Shown here: positions 26,160-35,105 of the stretch, piece after piece
Layout of the letters: each line of letters opens with the position of its first letter
How positions within the stretch are numbered: position 1 is the stretch's first letter
Origin: Polynucleobacter difficilis
GTDB lineage: Bacteria > Pseudomonadota > Gammaproteobacteria > Burkholderiales > Burkholderiaceae
NCBI RefSeq assembly: GCF_003065365.1
Contig: NZ_CP023276.1
Location: 868,001-932,000, forward strand
Reading direction: 5' to 3'
Length of the DNA stretch: 64,000 bases
The notes under the pieces: model-generated
Told to the model about the DNA's origin: nothing
Databases searched by the model: none
The model's input: the letters and a program-made list of their open reading frames with translations, nothing else
Program-made: the position numbers and the translations under genes

Positions 26160-26498
26160 ATGTCTAATATAAAAGCTAAGTTTAAGACCAATTCTGAGCT
26201 TCAAGTAGAGCTTGGTCAGCGTTTGCGTCGCCTACGTTTACAGCGCAATATGCCAAGAGCAGAGTTAGCGGAAAAGGCAGGTGTTGCCGCAGGTTCGATT
26301 GCTAAAGCGGAGGCAGGCGAAGATATTCGTTTATCGACTTTGCTGGGATTACTGCGTGTATTGGGTGGCTTAGATCAGGTGCTTCAACTCATTCCAGTAG
26401 CGCAAGTATCACCACTTGAGGCGGTCGATCTTGGGCATGAGCGCAAGAACGCAAGACGCTTTGGAAAGAAGGCAACGATAGTAAAGGATAAGCCATGA
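26160..26498 (+). CDS. hipB: HipB-like antitoxin (XRE helix-turn-helix)
   Basis: A 112-aa DNA-binding protein with a Cro/C1-type helix-turn-helix at about residues 16-72 (LGQRLRRLRLQRNMPRAELA, then AGVAAGSIAKAEAG). The C-terminus is basic. Together with the overlapping hipA (ATGA junction) it forms a type II toxin-antitoxin pair: HipB neutralises HipA and represses the operon, probably through the inverted repeat immediately upstream. The HTH is well conserved; identity as HipB rests on the partner. Confidence 0.88.
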   Translation: MSNIKAKFKTNSELQVELGQRLRRLRLQRNMPRAELAEKAGVAAGSIAKAEAGEDIRLSTLLGLLRVLGGLDQVLQLIPVAQVSPLEAVDLGHERKNARRFGKKATIVKDKP

Positions 26499-27775
26499 GT
26501 GTTAGCGCCATCTCAGTCAACCTGTGGGGAAAAAGAGTCTGCGCTATCGCTGTAGATGCGAATGGTCAACTGAACACGCAGTTTGACCCACAGTTTCTGA
26601 AGTCGAATTTAGATATTGCACCGATTATTTTACCTATTGATGAGTTGCGTCAGAATCCTTCTCAAATACAACGATTTGATGATCTACCAGAGCGAACCTA
26701 TCGAGGCTTACCTGCATTTTTAGTTGATTCGTTGCCAGATGATTTTGGTAACGCCTTGGTAAATCAATACATGGCCTCAAAAGGTATTTTGCCAAGAGAT
26801 GTCACTGTATTAGATCGATTGGCTTACACAGGCAAAAGAGCAATGGGCGCATTTGAGTTTGAGCCAGCCAGTAAAGATATCGTTAAAAATAAAGCCGCCT
26901 TAGAAATGTCCAATCTTGTCGAGATGGCAAGAAGGGCCCTAACTGGTAATTTGGAAGATACGCCCGAGCAGTCTTTACAAGATTTACTGTCGGTTGGCAC
27001 TTCTGCTGGTGGCGCAAGAGCAAAAGCGGTGATTGCTTGGAATCCTAAAACCAATGAGGTATTTGGTGGTCAGTTTGATGCGCCACCAGGATCGGAGCAT
27101 TGGCTTTTAAAGTTTGATGGTGTTGGAGAGGATACTGAGCTTGGTTTGTCGGAAGGGTACGGCAGGGTGGAGTATGCCTACTACTTGATGGCAAAAGCAG
27201 CCGGTATTGACATGACTGAGTCCAAGCTCTTTGAGGAAAATGGCCGTTCACATTTTATGACCAAGCGCTTTGATCGCGAAGGTAATCAGAAGATTTTTTA
27301 TCAATCGCTGTGCGGATTAATGGAAATGGATTTTAGGCAAAAGGGTGTGCATGACTATCAGCAATATCTGAGAGCAATCAATGCGCTCAGCTTAGGTCAT
27401 GACGCTTTATCCCAAGCATTTAGACGTATTGCTTTTAATATCATGGCTCGTAATTGTGACGATCACACCAAGAACTTCGGTTTCTTGATGGGTCAAGATG
27501 GTGTTTGGAAATTGGCACCTGCTTATGACGTGATGTATGCCTACAACCCAAAAGGCGAATGGACATACCAACATTTATGTGGAATTAATGGTAAGTTTGA
27601 TGGGCATACTAGGGCAGACTTAATGGCATTGGCAAAACAATTTGATATTAAGAAGCCAGAATTGATATTGGATGAAGTGAAGAGTGCCGTGAGCTCCTGG
27701 AAATCGCTGGCTAACGAAGTTGGGGTGAGCGCCAAATTAAGCAATGAAGTTTGGTCGAATTTGAAGTTGCTGTAA
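26495..27775 (+). CDS. hipA: HipA-family serine/threonine kinase toxin
   Basis: A 426-aa HipA kinase. Visible are the N-subdomain (FGNALVNQYMASKGI), the Gly-rich segment LSVGTSAGGARAKAVI (about 165-180), the LLKFDG strand with the ATP-contacting Lys, the catalytic loop RNCDDHTKNF (319-328) and APAYDVM (341-347) containing the metal-binding Asp. All key residues are intact, so the toxin should be active. HipA-type kinases phosphorylate tRNA synthetases or other targets and cause growth arrest. It overlaps hipB by 4 nt. A 21-bp near-perfect palindrome lies 74 nt after its stop. Confidence 0.93.
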   Translation: MSVSAISVNLWGKRVCAIAVDANGQLNTQFDPQFLKSNLDIAPIILPIDELRQNPSQIQRFDDLPERTYRGLPAFLVDSLPDDFGNALVNQYMASKGILPRDVTVLDRLAYTGKRAMGAFEFEPASKDIVKNKAALEMSNLVEMARRALTGNLEDTPEQSLQDLLSVGTSAGGARAKAVIAWNPKTNEVFGGQFDAPPGSEHWLLKFDGVGEDTELGLSEGYGRVEYAYYLMAKAAGIDMTESKLFEENGRSHFMTKRFDREGNQKIFYQSLCGLMEMDFRQKGVHDYQQYLRAINALSLGHDALSQAFRRIAFNIMARNCDDHTKNFGFLMGQDGVWKLAPAYDVMYAYNPKGEWTYQHLCGINGKFDGHTRADLMALAKQFDIKKPELILDEVKSAVSSWKSLANEVGVSAKLSNEVWSNLKLL

Positions 27776-27849
27776 TAAGTTAACGCCAGCATTAAAATAC
27801 TTTTTAGAGTTGCAAACCTCAATTTTCTATTCATTCAATTGGCTCTTTG

Positions 27850-27870
27850 AGCGTTACTTTAAGTAACGCT
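27850..27870. repeat. Inverted repeat downstream of hipA
   Basis: AGCGTTACTT and its complement around one base. It may be the hipA terminator, but no T-run follows on the plus strand. Confidence 0.45.
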
Positions 27871-27900
27871 TGTGAAATTGCTATTCCGCATTCTGTCTAA

Positions 27901-28095
27901 GGCCGAGCTTTTAAAGCGGCTAGGAATTCGCGTCACCCAAAAAAGCAGGGATACCTTATTAAAGCACTGCATACGAATTGGTCTGAGCCAGACAGCAGCT
28001 TTACGAATATGATCTATAGGAAATATGAAGAGCGAGAAGTGGCCCTTACCGATATATTCGATGCTGACGACCTGTATGATCTAATTAAGCATTAG
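27901..28095 (+). pseudogene. Possible gene remnant (65 codons without start)
   Basis: Immediately after a TAA at 27898-27900 an open frame without ATG runs for 64 residues to a TAG at 28093-28095. It reads like a protein C-terminus, ending ALTDIFDADDLYDLIKH. A second short coding-like stretch, interrupted by one TAG, follows at about 28147-28290. Neither has a recognised family, ribosome-binding site or partner. The whole stretch between hipA and the kpsS end (27776-28295) is best read as decayed sequence. Confidence 0.3.
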
Positions 28096-28295
28096 CTACA
28101 ATCGATTACTGAGCCAGTAGAATATTTTAGGGAGGGCATTTAGAAACAGACTTCCCCAACGTGTTGTGCCAGATTTGCTTGCATAGCCTCTTGCTATTAT
28201 TCAAAAGCTTCTCAGCTATGACGCAACATTAGCTACCAACGCAAGCGGTAAAGGTGGGTATGACTTCCAGCCCATTAAGAGCAATCGGTTAGGGC

Positions 28296-29606
28296 TTAAT
28301 CAATTTGGTAGGCTGGATCATATAAAGATCCATTGACCTGAGTGTGGTGCAGGAGGTAGTTGCGCAAAGCCTTAACATTTCCCCTATCTATTTTGGCTTG
28401 ATTTAACCAAAATTCATCCAATGTCCCTTGAAATGTAATGCCGGGCTTGTCATAAAACGATCGGCCTAAATTAATGGTTGGTACATTACGATAAAGTGCT
28501 TGTAATCCAATTGTGGAGTTGACAGTAATACACCCCGATACTTCGCTAAGTAAGGCCGGCAGTGAAATATCGTGTACATAAATGACGCGGTGCTTGAGTC
28601 GATACAGCTGGGCCGTATCACGAATAATTTGCTTAAAGTTAGTGTGCCCCCGATCCATCGGGTGGTGCTTGATGATGAGAATGTCGGATCGTTTAGATTC
28701 TTGGATGTGCGCGCTAAATGAACTGATGACCGTTTCAATGACCTCCTCAATTGAGCTAAAGTCAGAGTGCACGGTCATCTGTGAATCATCATGCACTTGC
28801 AATGGCAATAAAAAAGACCGGAATTCCTCACCTTGTTTTTTTGAATGCACTAGACGATGTCTAACGGAATACTCACTTAGCTTATAGAACCAGTACCTAA
28901 AAAAAGCCTTTGTCCAGCAAAATCCCATGTGAGCATTGAGCTGACGGTGGTGCGTATAGTCAGGATAATGCGATTGATTGGTAAGGCTCTTAAACCAATA
29001 TGCGATTGCCCATCGAACCATATACCAATACGAGCTAGGGTAGTGCCGCTTGATAGGCGGCTCCTGTAGCGATTCACGCTGACTGTGGATGGTGTCCATG
29101 CCCATCTGACTTATCCTGGAGCGGTAATTGACGCCACTGTACTCGAGTGTGAAGAGGTGTGGCCGGATGTAACCTTCTTCAAGCACAAATACATCAATAC
29201 CCAGGGCCTCACAAATGGAGTGGACCGGCTGGTGAATGTCGCGGCAGTCACCAAACATGAAAACAGCCCGAATCGTACGATCAACCAATACCGATATTAA
29301 AAATTGAGGCCAGTGCGATTGGCGCCCCTTGTACTGAATAACCGAATCGTTAATAGGGGGATAGAACAGGTCATCCCCACTATTAAAATTAACTTTAGTA
29401 ACGTTAGCACCACGATTGCGCCAGTAGTGCCCTAGCTTAGAAAAGAAAGGGCCAACAGGCCCTTGCAATAAAAGAATGTTGCTGTAGTTCGGTAAATCAC
29501 TTAGTAATAAAGTGCGATTAAAGCCATCTTGCCGAATTGCCAGTCTAGTTGTAGTGGTGGGCGATATTGGTCGCTCGCCCAGCAATTCGGTATCAAGATA
29601 ACCCAC
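28296..29606 (-). CDS. kpsS: Capsule polysaccharide export/biosynthesis protein KpsS (Kdo transferase)
   Basis: A 436-aa protein with the KpsS pattern: LLLQGPVGPFFSKLGHYWRN near residue 46, VFMFGDCRDIHQPVHSICEA, LEEGYIRPHLFTLEYSGVN and the C-terminal ILIIKHHPMDRG and TVNSTIGLQALYRNVPTINLG. KpsS adds a Kdo residue to the lysophosphatidylglycerol anchor of group 2/3-type capsules, working with KpsC on the cytoplasmic face. It starts at a GTG (29606). Last gene of the minus-strand capsule operon; no strong terminator recognised after it. Confidence 0.92.
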   Translation of the reverse strand: MGYLDTELLGERPISPTTTTRLAIRQDGFNRTLLLSDLPNYSNILLLQGPVGPFFSKLGHYWRNRGANVTKVNFNSGDDLFYPPINDSVIQYKGRQSHWPQFLISVLVDRTIRAVFMFGDCRDIHQPVHSICEALGIDVFVLEEGYIRPHLFTLEYSGVNYRSRISQMGMDTIHSQRESLQEPPIKRHYPSSYWYMVRWAIAYWFKSLTNQSHYPDYTHHRQLNAHMGFCWTKAFFRYWFYKLSEYSVRHRLVHSKKQGEEFRSFLLPLQVHDDSQMTVHSDFSSIEEVIETVISSFSAHIQESKRSDILIIKHHPMDRGHTNFKQIIRDTAQLYRLKHRVIYVHDISLPALLSEVSGCITVNSTIGLQALYRNVPTINLGRSFYDKPGITFQGTLDEFWLNQAKIDRGNVKALRNYLLHHTQVNGSLYDPAYQID

Positions 29607-29620
29607 AGCTCAGTACTAAA

Positions 29621-30313
29621 TTAAAACCGGTACCCAATACCAATTAGGCCGTTGTACGCACTAACTCCTGGATTAACAGCGTAGGTAGTATTGCCTGAAG
29701 TAACGCCGGCATTTGGTTTGCTGTAACTGTAGTAATTGGCTTCAGCAAATCCATACAATCCACCCTGAATCACTTGGCGATAGCCCAGGCCCAGTGAGTA
29801 GCCGGTTTGGTTTTGACTTAGCGGGCTTAAAAATCCACTATTGCCTTGCAGACTCTGTCCTGTAAAGCCAACCTTGGCATAGGCTAGTCCAGTTTTATTG
29901 ACTGCAATGGCTGGCGAGAAAAAGATGTTGTAGCGGTTCGATACTTTATAGCTGCCATTGAGCGAAGCTTGGCCTGGGCTAGCAACGGTGTAGCTCGATG
30001 TCTGTTGGCTTAGTGGTTGATACTCGGCGCCTAAGCCCAGTAAAAAGTCGGCATGAACAGGAATATAGACTCCTATACCAATAGCGCCTGCAAAGTTAGA
30101 GCGGTGCGGATTGGATCCAGTCGGATTTAAAGTAACTGAATTACCACCAGAGCTCGATACCACGGAATTATTGCTGGTATCGGTTCGCTCATACCCAATA
30201 CCGACTTGACCATAAAATCCTGCTAATGCGCTTTGTGCTAGGGCAGCGCTTGATGCGCCATTGAGGCAGGCAAGGGCTAAGGCAAGGCGAAAACTGGACT
30301 TTGCGAAAGGCAT
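29621..30313 (-). CDS. Small outer-membrane beta-barrel protein within the capsule locus
   Basis: A 230-aa protein with a cleavable signal peptide (MPFAKSSFRLALALACLNG..., cleavage after AALAQ) and alternating strands through to a C-terminal aromatic, LIGIGYRF, the usual outer-membrane insertion signal ending in Phe. The pattern fits an OmpA/OmpW-like 8-strand barrel. The frame is open up to 30439, but only the ATG at 30313 yields a signal peptide and has an AAGGAG upstream. It lies between kpsC and kpsS, where group 2/3 loci usually have no such gene. Confidence 0.75.
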   Translation of the reverse strand: MPFAKSSFRLALALACLNGASSAALAQSALAGFYGQVGIGYERTDTSNNSVVSSSGGNSVTLNPTGSNPHRSNFAGAIGIGVYIPVHADFLLGLGAEYQPLSQQTSSYTVASPGQASLNGSYKVSNRYNIFFSPAIAVNKTGLAYAKVGFTGQSLQGNSGFLSPLSQNQTGYSLGLGYRQVIQGGLYGFAEANYYSYSKPNAGVTSGNTTYAVNPGVSAYNGLIGIGYRF

Positions 30314-30449
30314 TGGAAAGCTCCTTAAATTGAAAAATTTATTGTAATTTTTAGTAACAGTCTGAATAACAACTAAAGTTGTATTCATATGTAAATAACA
30401 ACAAAATAAGGAAATGACTCGACTGAAAAAAATGAACATAGCAATATGC

Positions 30450-32744
30450 CTACATGCCCTTAACGCGATGGATAAGCCCCATTAGCCTTGCTAAGCAGGC
30501 ATTGGTACTGGCATTCCATAGTCTCCAAACAAAGCCTTTTGGGGCAGTCTTCATGTCTTGTAGGGCGGTGATTAAAGCCTCGGGCGTGCAGTACAGCTGA
30601 CTTTTTGGATGCAGATAGCTAGGATACAAAATTAGGCTACCTGCAATCAGTTCTAGAAGGCTAAGTTTGCGTGTTCTGCGGTCGAGGCGATGGCGATCTG
30701 TTGTAAGCCCCCAGCCAGCATAAAACGGTAACCCATAGCAAAAAACAGGAACACCTCGAATTAATGCTTCAAATCCAGAGAGCGAACTGATGGTGTGCAG
30801 CGCATCCACAAATGGCAAACAATCCACCAGTGCAACATCAGAAACAAGCAGATCATAGGCTCTTTGATGATCAGCAGAGCTGCCACCACTAAATCGAACT
30901 GAGGTGGCAATATCCGGATGAGGTTTATAGACAATAAACGCATTGGGGAATTGTTCTCGAACTGCCCGAAGAAGAGCGGTATTGCTTAATATATCTACGC
31001 CCCCAAAGCGAACCGATGCATCGACTTCAACTTGGCCAATAACAAACAAGCAAGGGCGGGTGGGGTGCTCTTCTCGAATCCTTTTTAATGCCGCCAAATC
31101 CTGTTGCGCAGCACCCAGCCTTTTTAAGCTCTCTAAATTGTATTTACTGATCCCCAGGGTAATCAACTGCCCTTGTAGCAAAGTAGCCCTAGTAAGCAAG
31201 GGCAGATCAAATACCATAGTCTGCAGGATATGTTCTAAATCACTAACCGATCTCGCATCGTAATAAATACCAAGGCGATCAAATACCCAAGAGTAAGGCT
31301 TGGCTAATGCCGCACCAAGACCAATGGACCGTATAAAGCCATCCTCAACCTGAATACGCTCGCCATGAATAGGGTAATCATCACTCCCTATAGGTGTACT
31401 ACCCCAGCGAACAGCGATGCTGTCTGGATATGCAGAATGGCCATGCGTTGAATCACTATCAACGAAGGCGCGAGGATGATGATCATCGCTGCCACCCGCA
31501 ACACAGCCGCCAGTAACGCTAACACCAGCAGAACGACGACCAACACCAACACCAATCCATTGAGCACCTTGAGTAAAGCGCCCTAAATGGCGTAGTTTAT
31601 TTCTAGAAAACCCGAGCGGAATCAAGCGCTGTTTAAAGCGGCTACGCATCACGCGTTGAAACCCTAAATACGAGATCAAATCTTCAACTTCACATAACTG
31701 ATTGGTTTCAGGGTGAAGGTATCGAGGGTAACGAACTAAGGCGGCATAAATCAGTTGTTCTAGGCTAATACTGCAGCGCCGCTCTGGCGCATGAAGGTAA
31801 TCGTAAGTGAGACCCCAGCCCGCATAAAAGGGCATACCAAAGGTATAAACCGTCTTACCCCATAAGAGGGCCTCAAAACCAGCTTGCGAGCTCACGGTAT
31901 AGACTGCGCTGGCTTCTTTAATGACGCTTGGCAAGCTGTAATCATCCGTCATAATCCGAATCCGTGGATTACGAGAAATAGCAGAACCAGGTGATAGATC
32001 GAAGTGCCCTAATTTAGTACCGCGCACCACCTCTGGATGCACTTTGATCACAATATGCTCAATTGCTGTTTGAGCAAGCGCAGCTTCCAGCATGACTATG
32101 AACGACGACTCATCAGCAAAAGCCCCGGCCACGGATTGATCGCCGCGGGTTTGGTCAATTAATAAAATATAAGGGGCGCCAAGCCAGTCATTACACCAGA
32201 CATCACCAGAGGTATCACCCAAGACATCAACCCAGGAATTACGCCAAGCATCACTGCTGCGCAGCCAATCGGGCGCGTGATTGTATTTTGAGACGCCATG
32301 CTGAATCCACAAGTCACGTACCAATTGGGCTCGAGCAACTTGATCTGCATTCAGGGGGCTAGCAATCAAGGCCTCTAACCTAGACGGATGCCTTGCATCG
32401 TAATAAATACCTAAATCATCAACCACTAAACTCATGCGACGTGAGGCAGGCTCTAAACCGTATAAAAAACCATCCTCAACACGCAGTAGAGGAATGGATA
32501 AGCGAGTTGCTAAAGCACTTGCTGAAAATGCGCTGGGTTTAGTGCCCCAAGCAAGAACTCCATCCAGCTCGGAAGTGAGTCGCGAGTGAAGTGGGCTATA
32601 CACATCGCATTCTGGAAAAAAAGATGCCAAATTTTGACGATAGAGCCCCCAGGAAGTAATGCCGTAACGAGGCCGTGATCCAGGAGAGGAATGCGAAACA
32701 AGGGCAGGAGGGCGGAAAAGAGAGACAGGGTGAAAATCAGGCAC
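30450..32744 (-). CDS. kpsC: Capsule polysaccharide protein KpsC (dual-module Kdo transferase)
   Basis: A 764-aa protein with two related modules, each containing RxEDGFxxxxG, LxIYYDAR, SKYN, then a WGxxPFYAGWGLT block: first LRVEDGFLYGLE and GMPFYAGWGLTYD, second IQVEDGFIRSIGLG and GLPFYAGWGLTTD. This duplicated architecture defines KpsC, which adds alternating beta-Kdo residues to the lipid anchor together with KpsS. It starts at a GTG (32744), 158 bp after the upstream glycosyltransferase gene. Slightly longer than usual; the linker between modules is rich in Gly/Ser/His and low in complexity. Confidence 0.93.
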   Translation of the reverse strand: MPDFHPVSLFRPPALVSHSSPGSRPRYGITSWGLYRQNLASFFPECDVYSPLHSRLTSELDGVLAWGTKPSAFSASALATRLSIPLLRVEDGFLYGLEPASRRMSLVVDDLGIYYDARHPSRLEALIASPLNADQVARAQLVRDLWIQHGVSKYNHAPDWLRSSDAWRNSWVDVLGDTSGDVWCNDWLGAPYILLIDQTRGDQSVAGAFADESSFIVMLEAALAQTAIEHIVIKVHPEVVRGTKLGHFDLSPGSAISRNPRIRIMTDDYSLPSVIKEASAVYTVSSQAGFEALLWGKTVYTFGMPFYAGWGLTYDYLHAPERRCSISLEQLIYAALVRYPRYLHPETNQLCEVEDLISYLGFQRVMRSRFKQRLIPLGFSRNKLRHLGRFTQGAQWIGVGVGRRSAGVSVTGGCVAGGSDDHHPRAFVDSDSTHGHSAYPDSIAVRWGSTPIGSDDYPIHGERIQVEDGFIRSIGLGAALAKPYSWVFDRLGIYYDARSVSDLEHILQTMVFDLPLLTRATLLQGQLITLGISKYNLESLKRLGAAQQDLAALKRIREEHPTRPCLFVIGQVEVDASVRFGGVDILSNTALLRAVREQFPNAFIVYKPHPDIATSVRFSGGSSADHQRAYDLLVSDVALVDCLPFVDALHTISSLSGFEALIRGVPVFCYGLPFYAGWGLTTDRHRLDRRTRKLSLLELIAGSLILYPSYLHPKSQLYCTPEALITALQDMKTAPKGFVWRLWNASTNACLARLMGLIHRVKGM

Positions 32745-32841
32745 CCATTGAGTCTATTTAAGCAGAATCACATCAAACCCAACTTTAGTTGGAATTTATA
32801 ACTAACCCACTCAATAAAAGAGAATATAAAAAATAAAAAAA

Positions 32842-32863
32842 CGAATAAACAACGAATAAACAA
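32842..32863. repeat. Tandem 11-bp repeat upstream of kpsC
   Basis: Two adjacent copies of CGAATAAACAA in an A-rich stretch within the 158-bp gap upstream of the kpsC start. Confidence 0.6.
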
Positions 32864-32902
32864 ATAAAAAAATCACCAGAAAACACGAATATCCAGCAAG
32901 CC

Positions 32903-33868
32903 TTAGGTCAGTTGCTCTAAAGCCTTATTCAGATCACGCAGGTAGTCTTGAATCGCGGGAGAGGCAGGGCTGTTATCCAGGACCTTAAGCCAGGCAGCAT
33001 CGGCCATGTTTTGTCGCAATTCGGGTAAGTTCACTAATTCGACAATGCGTTCAACCCAAAGCGTAGGATCATTTTCTAAAACAAAACCATCCACACCATT
33101 GCTAACAAAGTCAGAAAAAGCTGGACCAGCCGAATAGACTCCAACAGCTCCTGCTCTGGCGTAGTCAAAAAACTTGATAGGACCACGCCCACGATTAAAT
33201 AAGGTGTCGCGTAAGGGCGCCAATCCAATATCTTGGCGTATGGTTTGGGTATGCTTTAAATAGTCTGGCCAGGCCATTGTTGGTAAGACCAGCACACGGG
33301 GTATACCTTTAAAGATTCGTGCAACCCGATCCCCGCCAATTACTTCAAATAAAGTATTAGGACATCGCCGTTGTACTTCAGCAATCACTGGCGCAAGCCA
33401 TTTCATATCATCACGGTGAGACCAAGTGCCGTGATAACAAATACGTACAGATTGCATATCAGAGTCAAGAGAATAAGTAGCAGCAGAAGCAGAATCAGAG
33501 AGAACCAAAGAAGATGATGAAGGCAAGTTGGAAGAAGGTACCCATGAACGCTCTAAAAGAGGGCCACTTGCTACAGGGCGCAATAGACGGGGATTCCAGG
33601 CGGCGTACTTATTTGCGAGGTATGGGGTAGAAACCCAAAGCTCAGAGCATGAAGAAAGTATCCACTTACGCCTGGAGGTGGCTTTATACCAGAGGCGAAA
33701 TGCATAAGGTAGAGGGATATCCAGAAGAGCTTTCCAGTCAAGGAGGTCGTCATCCATAAAATAGACAAAAGGCCTTCTAAAAAATGAATTCCCTTGATGT
33801 AGATCGCTAATGAAAAATCTGAAGACTAATTGTGTCGCGATAGGGTTGAGATCAAAAGCAAAATACAT
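32903..33868 (-). CDS. Glycosyltransferase, GT-B type
   Basis: A 321-aa protein whose C-terminal half has the GT-B donor domain: YHGTWSHRDDMKWLAPVI, IGGDRVARIF, then GRGPIKFFDYARAGAVGVYS and the domain tail with VENDP-type acid residues. The N-terminal domain is short compared with the usual 370-400 aa, so it may be an N-terminally reduced member. It starts with a TTG at 33871 or the ATG at 33868; the ATG is chosen. Follows two methyltransferase-like genes in the capsule operon and probably adds a sugar of the serotype-specific repeat unit. Confidence 0.75.
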   Translation of the reverse strand: MYFAFDLNPIATQLVFRFFISDLHQGNSFFRRPFVYFMDDDLLDWKALLDIPLPYAFRLWYKATSRRKWILSSCSELWVSTPYLANKYAAWNPRLLRPVASGPLLERSWVPSSNLPSSSSLVLSDSASAATYSLDSDMQSVRICYHGTWSHRDDMKWLAPVIAEVQRRCPNTLFEVIGGDRVARIFKGIPRVLVLPTMAWPDYLKHTQTIRQDIGLAPLRDTLFNRGRGPIKFFDYARAGAVGVYSAGPAFSDFVSNGVDGFVLENDPTLWVERIVELVNLPELRQNMADAAWLKVLDNSPASPAIQDYLRDLNKALEQLT

Positions 33869-33885
33869 CAAATAGCTAATCGACC

Positions 33886-34467
33886 CTAGCTCGGATCAAA
33901 GAAGGAATTGAAGCGACATAGGATATCTTTGGCGGATAGTTTTCCAGGAGATATTTCAAAATACGCGGCTCTATCAATAACGTTGAGTGGCTTGCAATAC
34001 TTTTCGATAATATTTTTATAAGGTCTATCAACATAGTCGTCAAAAATTATCTTTGTTGGTTTTGTAATATTTGCAAGAGTTGCTAGCATGCAAGCAACTC
34101 GGAATCTCCCATCTATTAAAACTAAATCAGGTGTAATTTTTGCATTATTAAGAATTTCCCATGGCCTAAGTGAGTAGGTATGCCAGTTAGATTGCTTTGA
34201 CGTATCTAGTGGATGGCCCCACTCTTTGGTCGGGCCAATATCTACAAATACAGGTATGGTTGAAAGAGCATATCCTTGGATAGAAATTTTCTGCAAAAGG
34301 TTTAAGAAAAAAACATAATCAGATTCAACGGACATACATTTTTTTTTATTTTGAATCAAAAACTCAGTTGATGACCCTGATCCGTACTCCAAAATGAAAC
34401 TCGATTCTAATGCTTGATTTGAAAAAAATTTCGCTAATTGTTTAGGGAATGAAAGTAAATTTGTCAT
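33886..34467 (-). CDS. SAM-dependent methyltransferase-like protein
   Basis: A 193-aa protein with a Rossmann-type opening FILEYGSGSSTEFLIQ (SAM-binding Gly loop) followed by an acidic strand (MSVESDYVFF), and later DLVLIDGRFR and IIFDDYVDRP, the order expected for class I methyltransferases. The gene is AT-rich. It contains an A9 run in the coding strand (in NKKKC). It overlaps the upstream methyltransferase gene by 4 nt. Probable role: modification of a capsule sugar; inference from context. Confidence 0.65.
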   Translation of the reverse strand: MTNLLSFPKQLAKFFSNQALESSFILEYGSGSSTEFLIQNKKKCMSVESDYVFFLNLLQKISIQGYALSTIPVFVDIGPTKEWGHPLDTSKQSNWHTYSLRPWEILNNAKITPDLVLIDGRFRVACMLATLANITKPTKIIFDDYVDRPYKNIIEKYCKPLNVIDRAAYFEISPGKLSAKDILCRFNSFFDPS

Positions 34468-35105
34468 TTTATAAAATCAACTATTATAGAAATAGGTTTA
34501 CCGTTTGCACGGCTGTCATGAGGGGGTGCTCGTAAAACTGGCATCCCAAGATCATCAAAAGAGTTTGCAGTAAATGTTCCATCGCTTCTCCAATAATGAT
34601 GAAACACAATAGATTGGCACATCCTAATTTTTGATGTGAGAATCAGTGCCAGTAATTTTTCATGAGTTGGGTACCAAATGTGGCCGTCGCCATTCATGGG
34701 TTGCGTGATCAGAACAATTGAATTGCATGATGATGATACGCTCGCACCCATGCCTAGATCGGCTAGTAAATTTCCATAGCAGTCATAAACTGAGCGCATT
34801 TTTAACAATGGACAACAATAGTCAGGGGCACTGAGTCTAAAAATTCCTCCAGGCTTAAGCGCCCTGTATACGTCATCTAAAATTGCTATATTGTTATCAT
34901 AAGGTATATGTTCAATAACATCTTGACTTTGAATTTTTTCGAGAGAATTGTCTTCAAATGGCAGTCTACTATTTAAATTATGCTGGATATCTTTTTCAAA
35001 CTTAGGATGTAGAGCTAGGCCATAAAATTCATTCGATTGGTATTGCGGCTCGCTCGGAAACAGATTTCCAAAATATATCTTTTTTATGTTTTCATTCTTA
35101 TTCAT
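34464..35105 (-). CDS. Class I SAM-dependent methyltransferase-like protein
   Basis: A 213-aa protein with the methyltransferase post-core motifs QSQDVIEHIPYDNNIAILDD (an acidic motif-II region) and VYRALKPGGIFRLSAPDYCC (the classic LKPGGxxxLxxPD). The N-terminal SAM Gly loop is missing or degenerate: the protein begins directly with a strand (KIYFGNLF). This pattern is common in capsule and O-antigen loci. A start nine nt upstream (35114) is equally possible. The chosen ATG overlaps the previous gene by 8 nt. Confidence 0.7.
   Translation of the reverse strand: MNKNENIKKIYFGNLFPSEPQYQSNEFYGLALHPKFEKDIQHNLNSRLPFEDNSLEKIQSQDVIEHIPYDNNIAILDDVYRALKPGGIFRLSAPDYCCPLLKMRSVYDCYGNLLADLGMGASVSSSCNSIVLITQPMNGDGHIWYPTHEKLLALILTSKIRMCQSIVFHHYWRSDGTFTANSFDDLGMPVLRAPPHDSRANGKPISIIVDFIK

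Noticed and set aside
34329..34338. A9/T9 run in the methyltransferase gene as a phase-variation site
   Set aside because: Runs of this length in A/T are common in AT-rich genes; weaker case than the G8 and G11 tracts.
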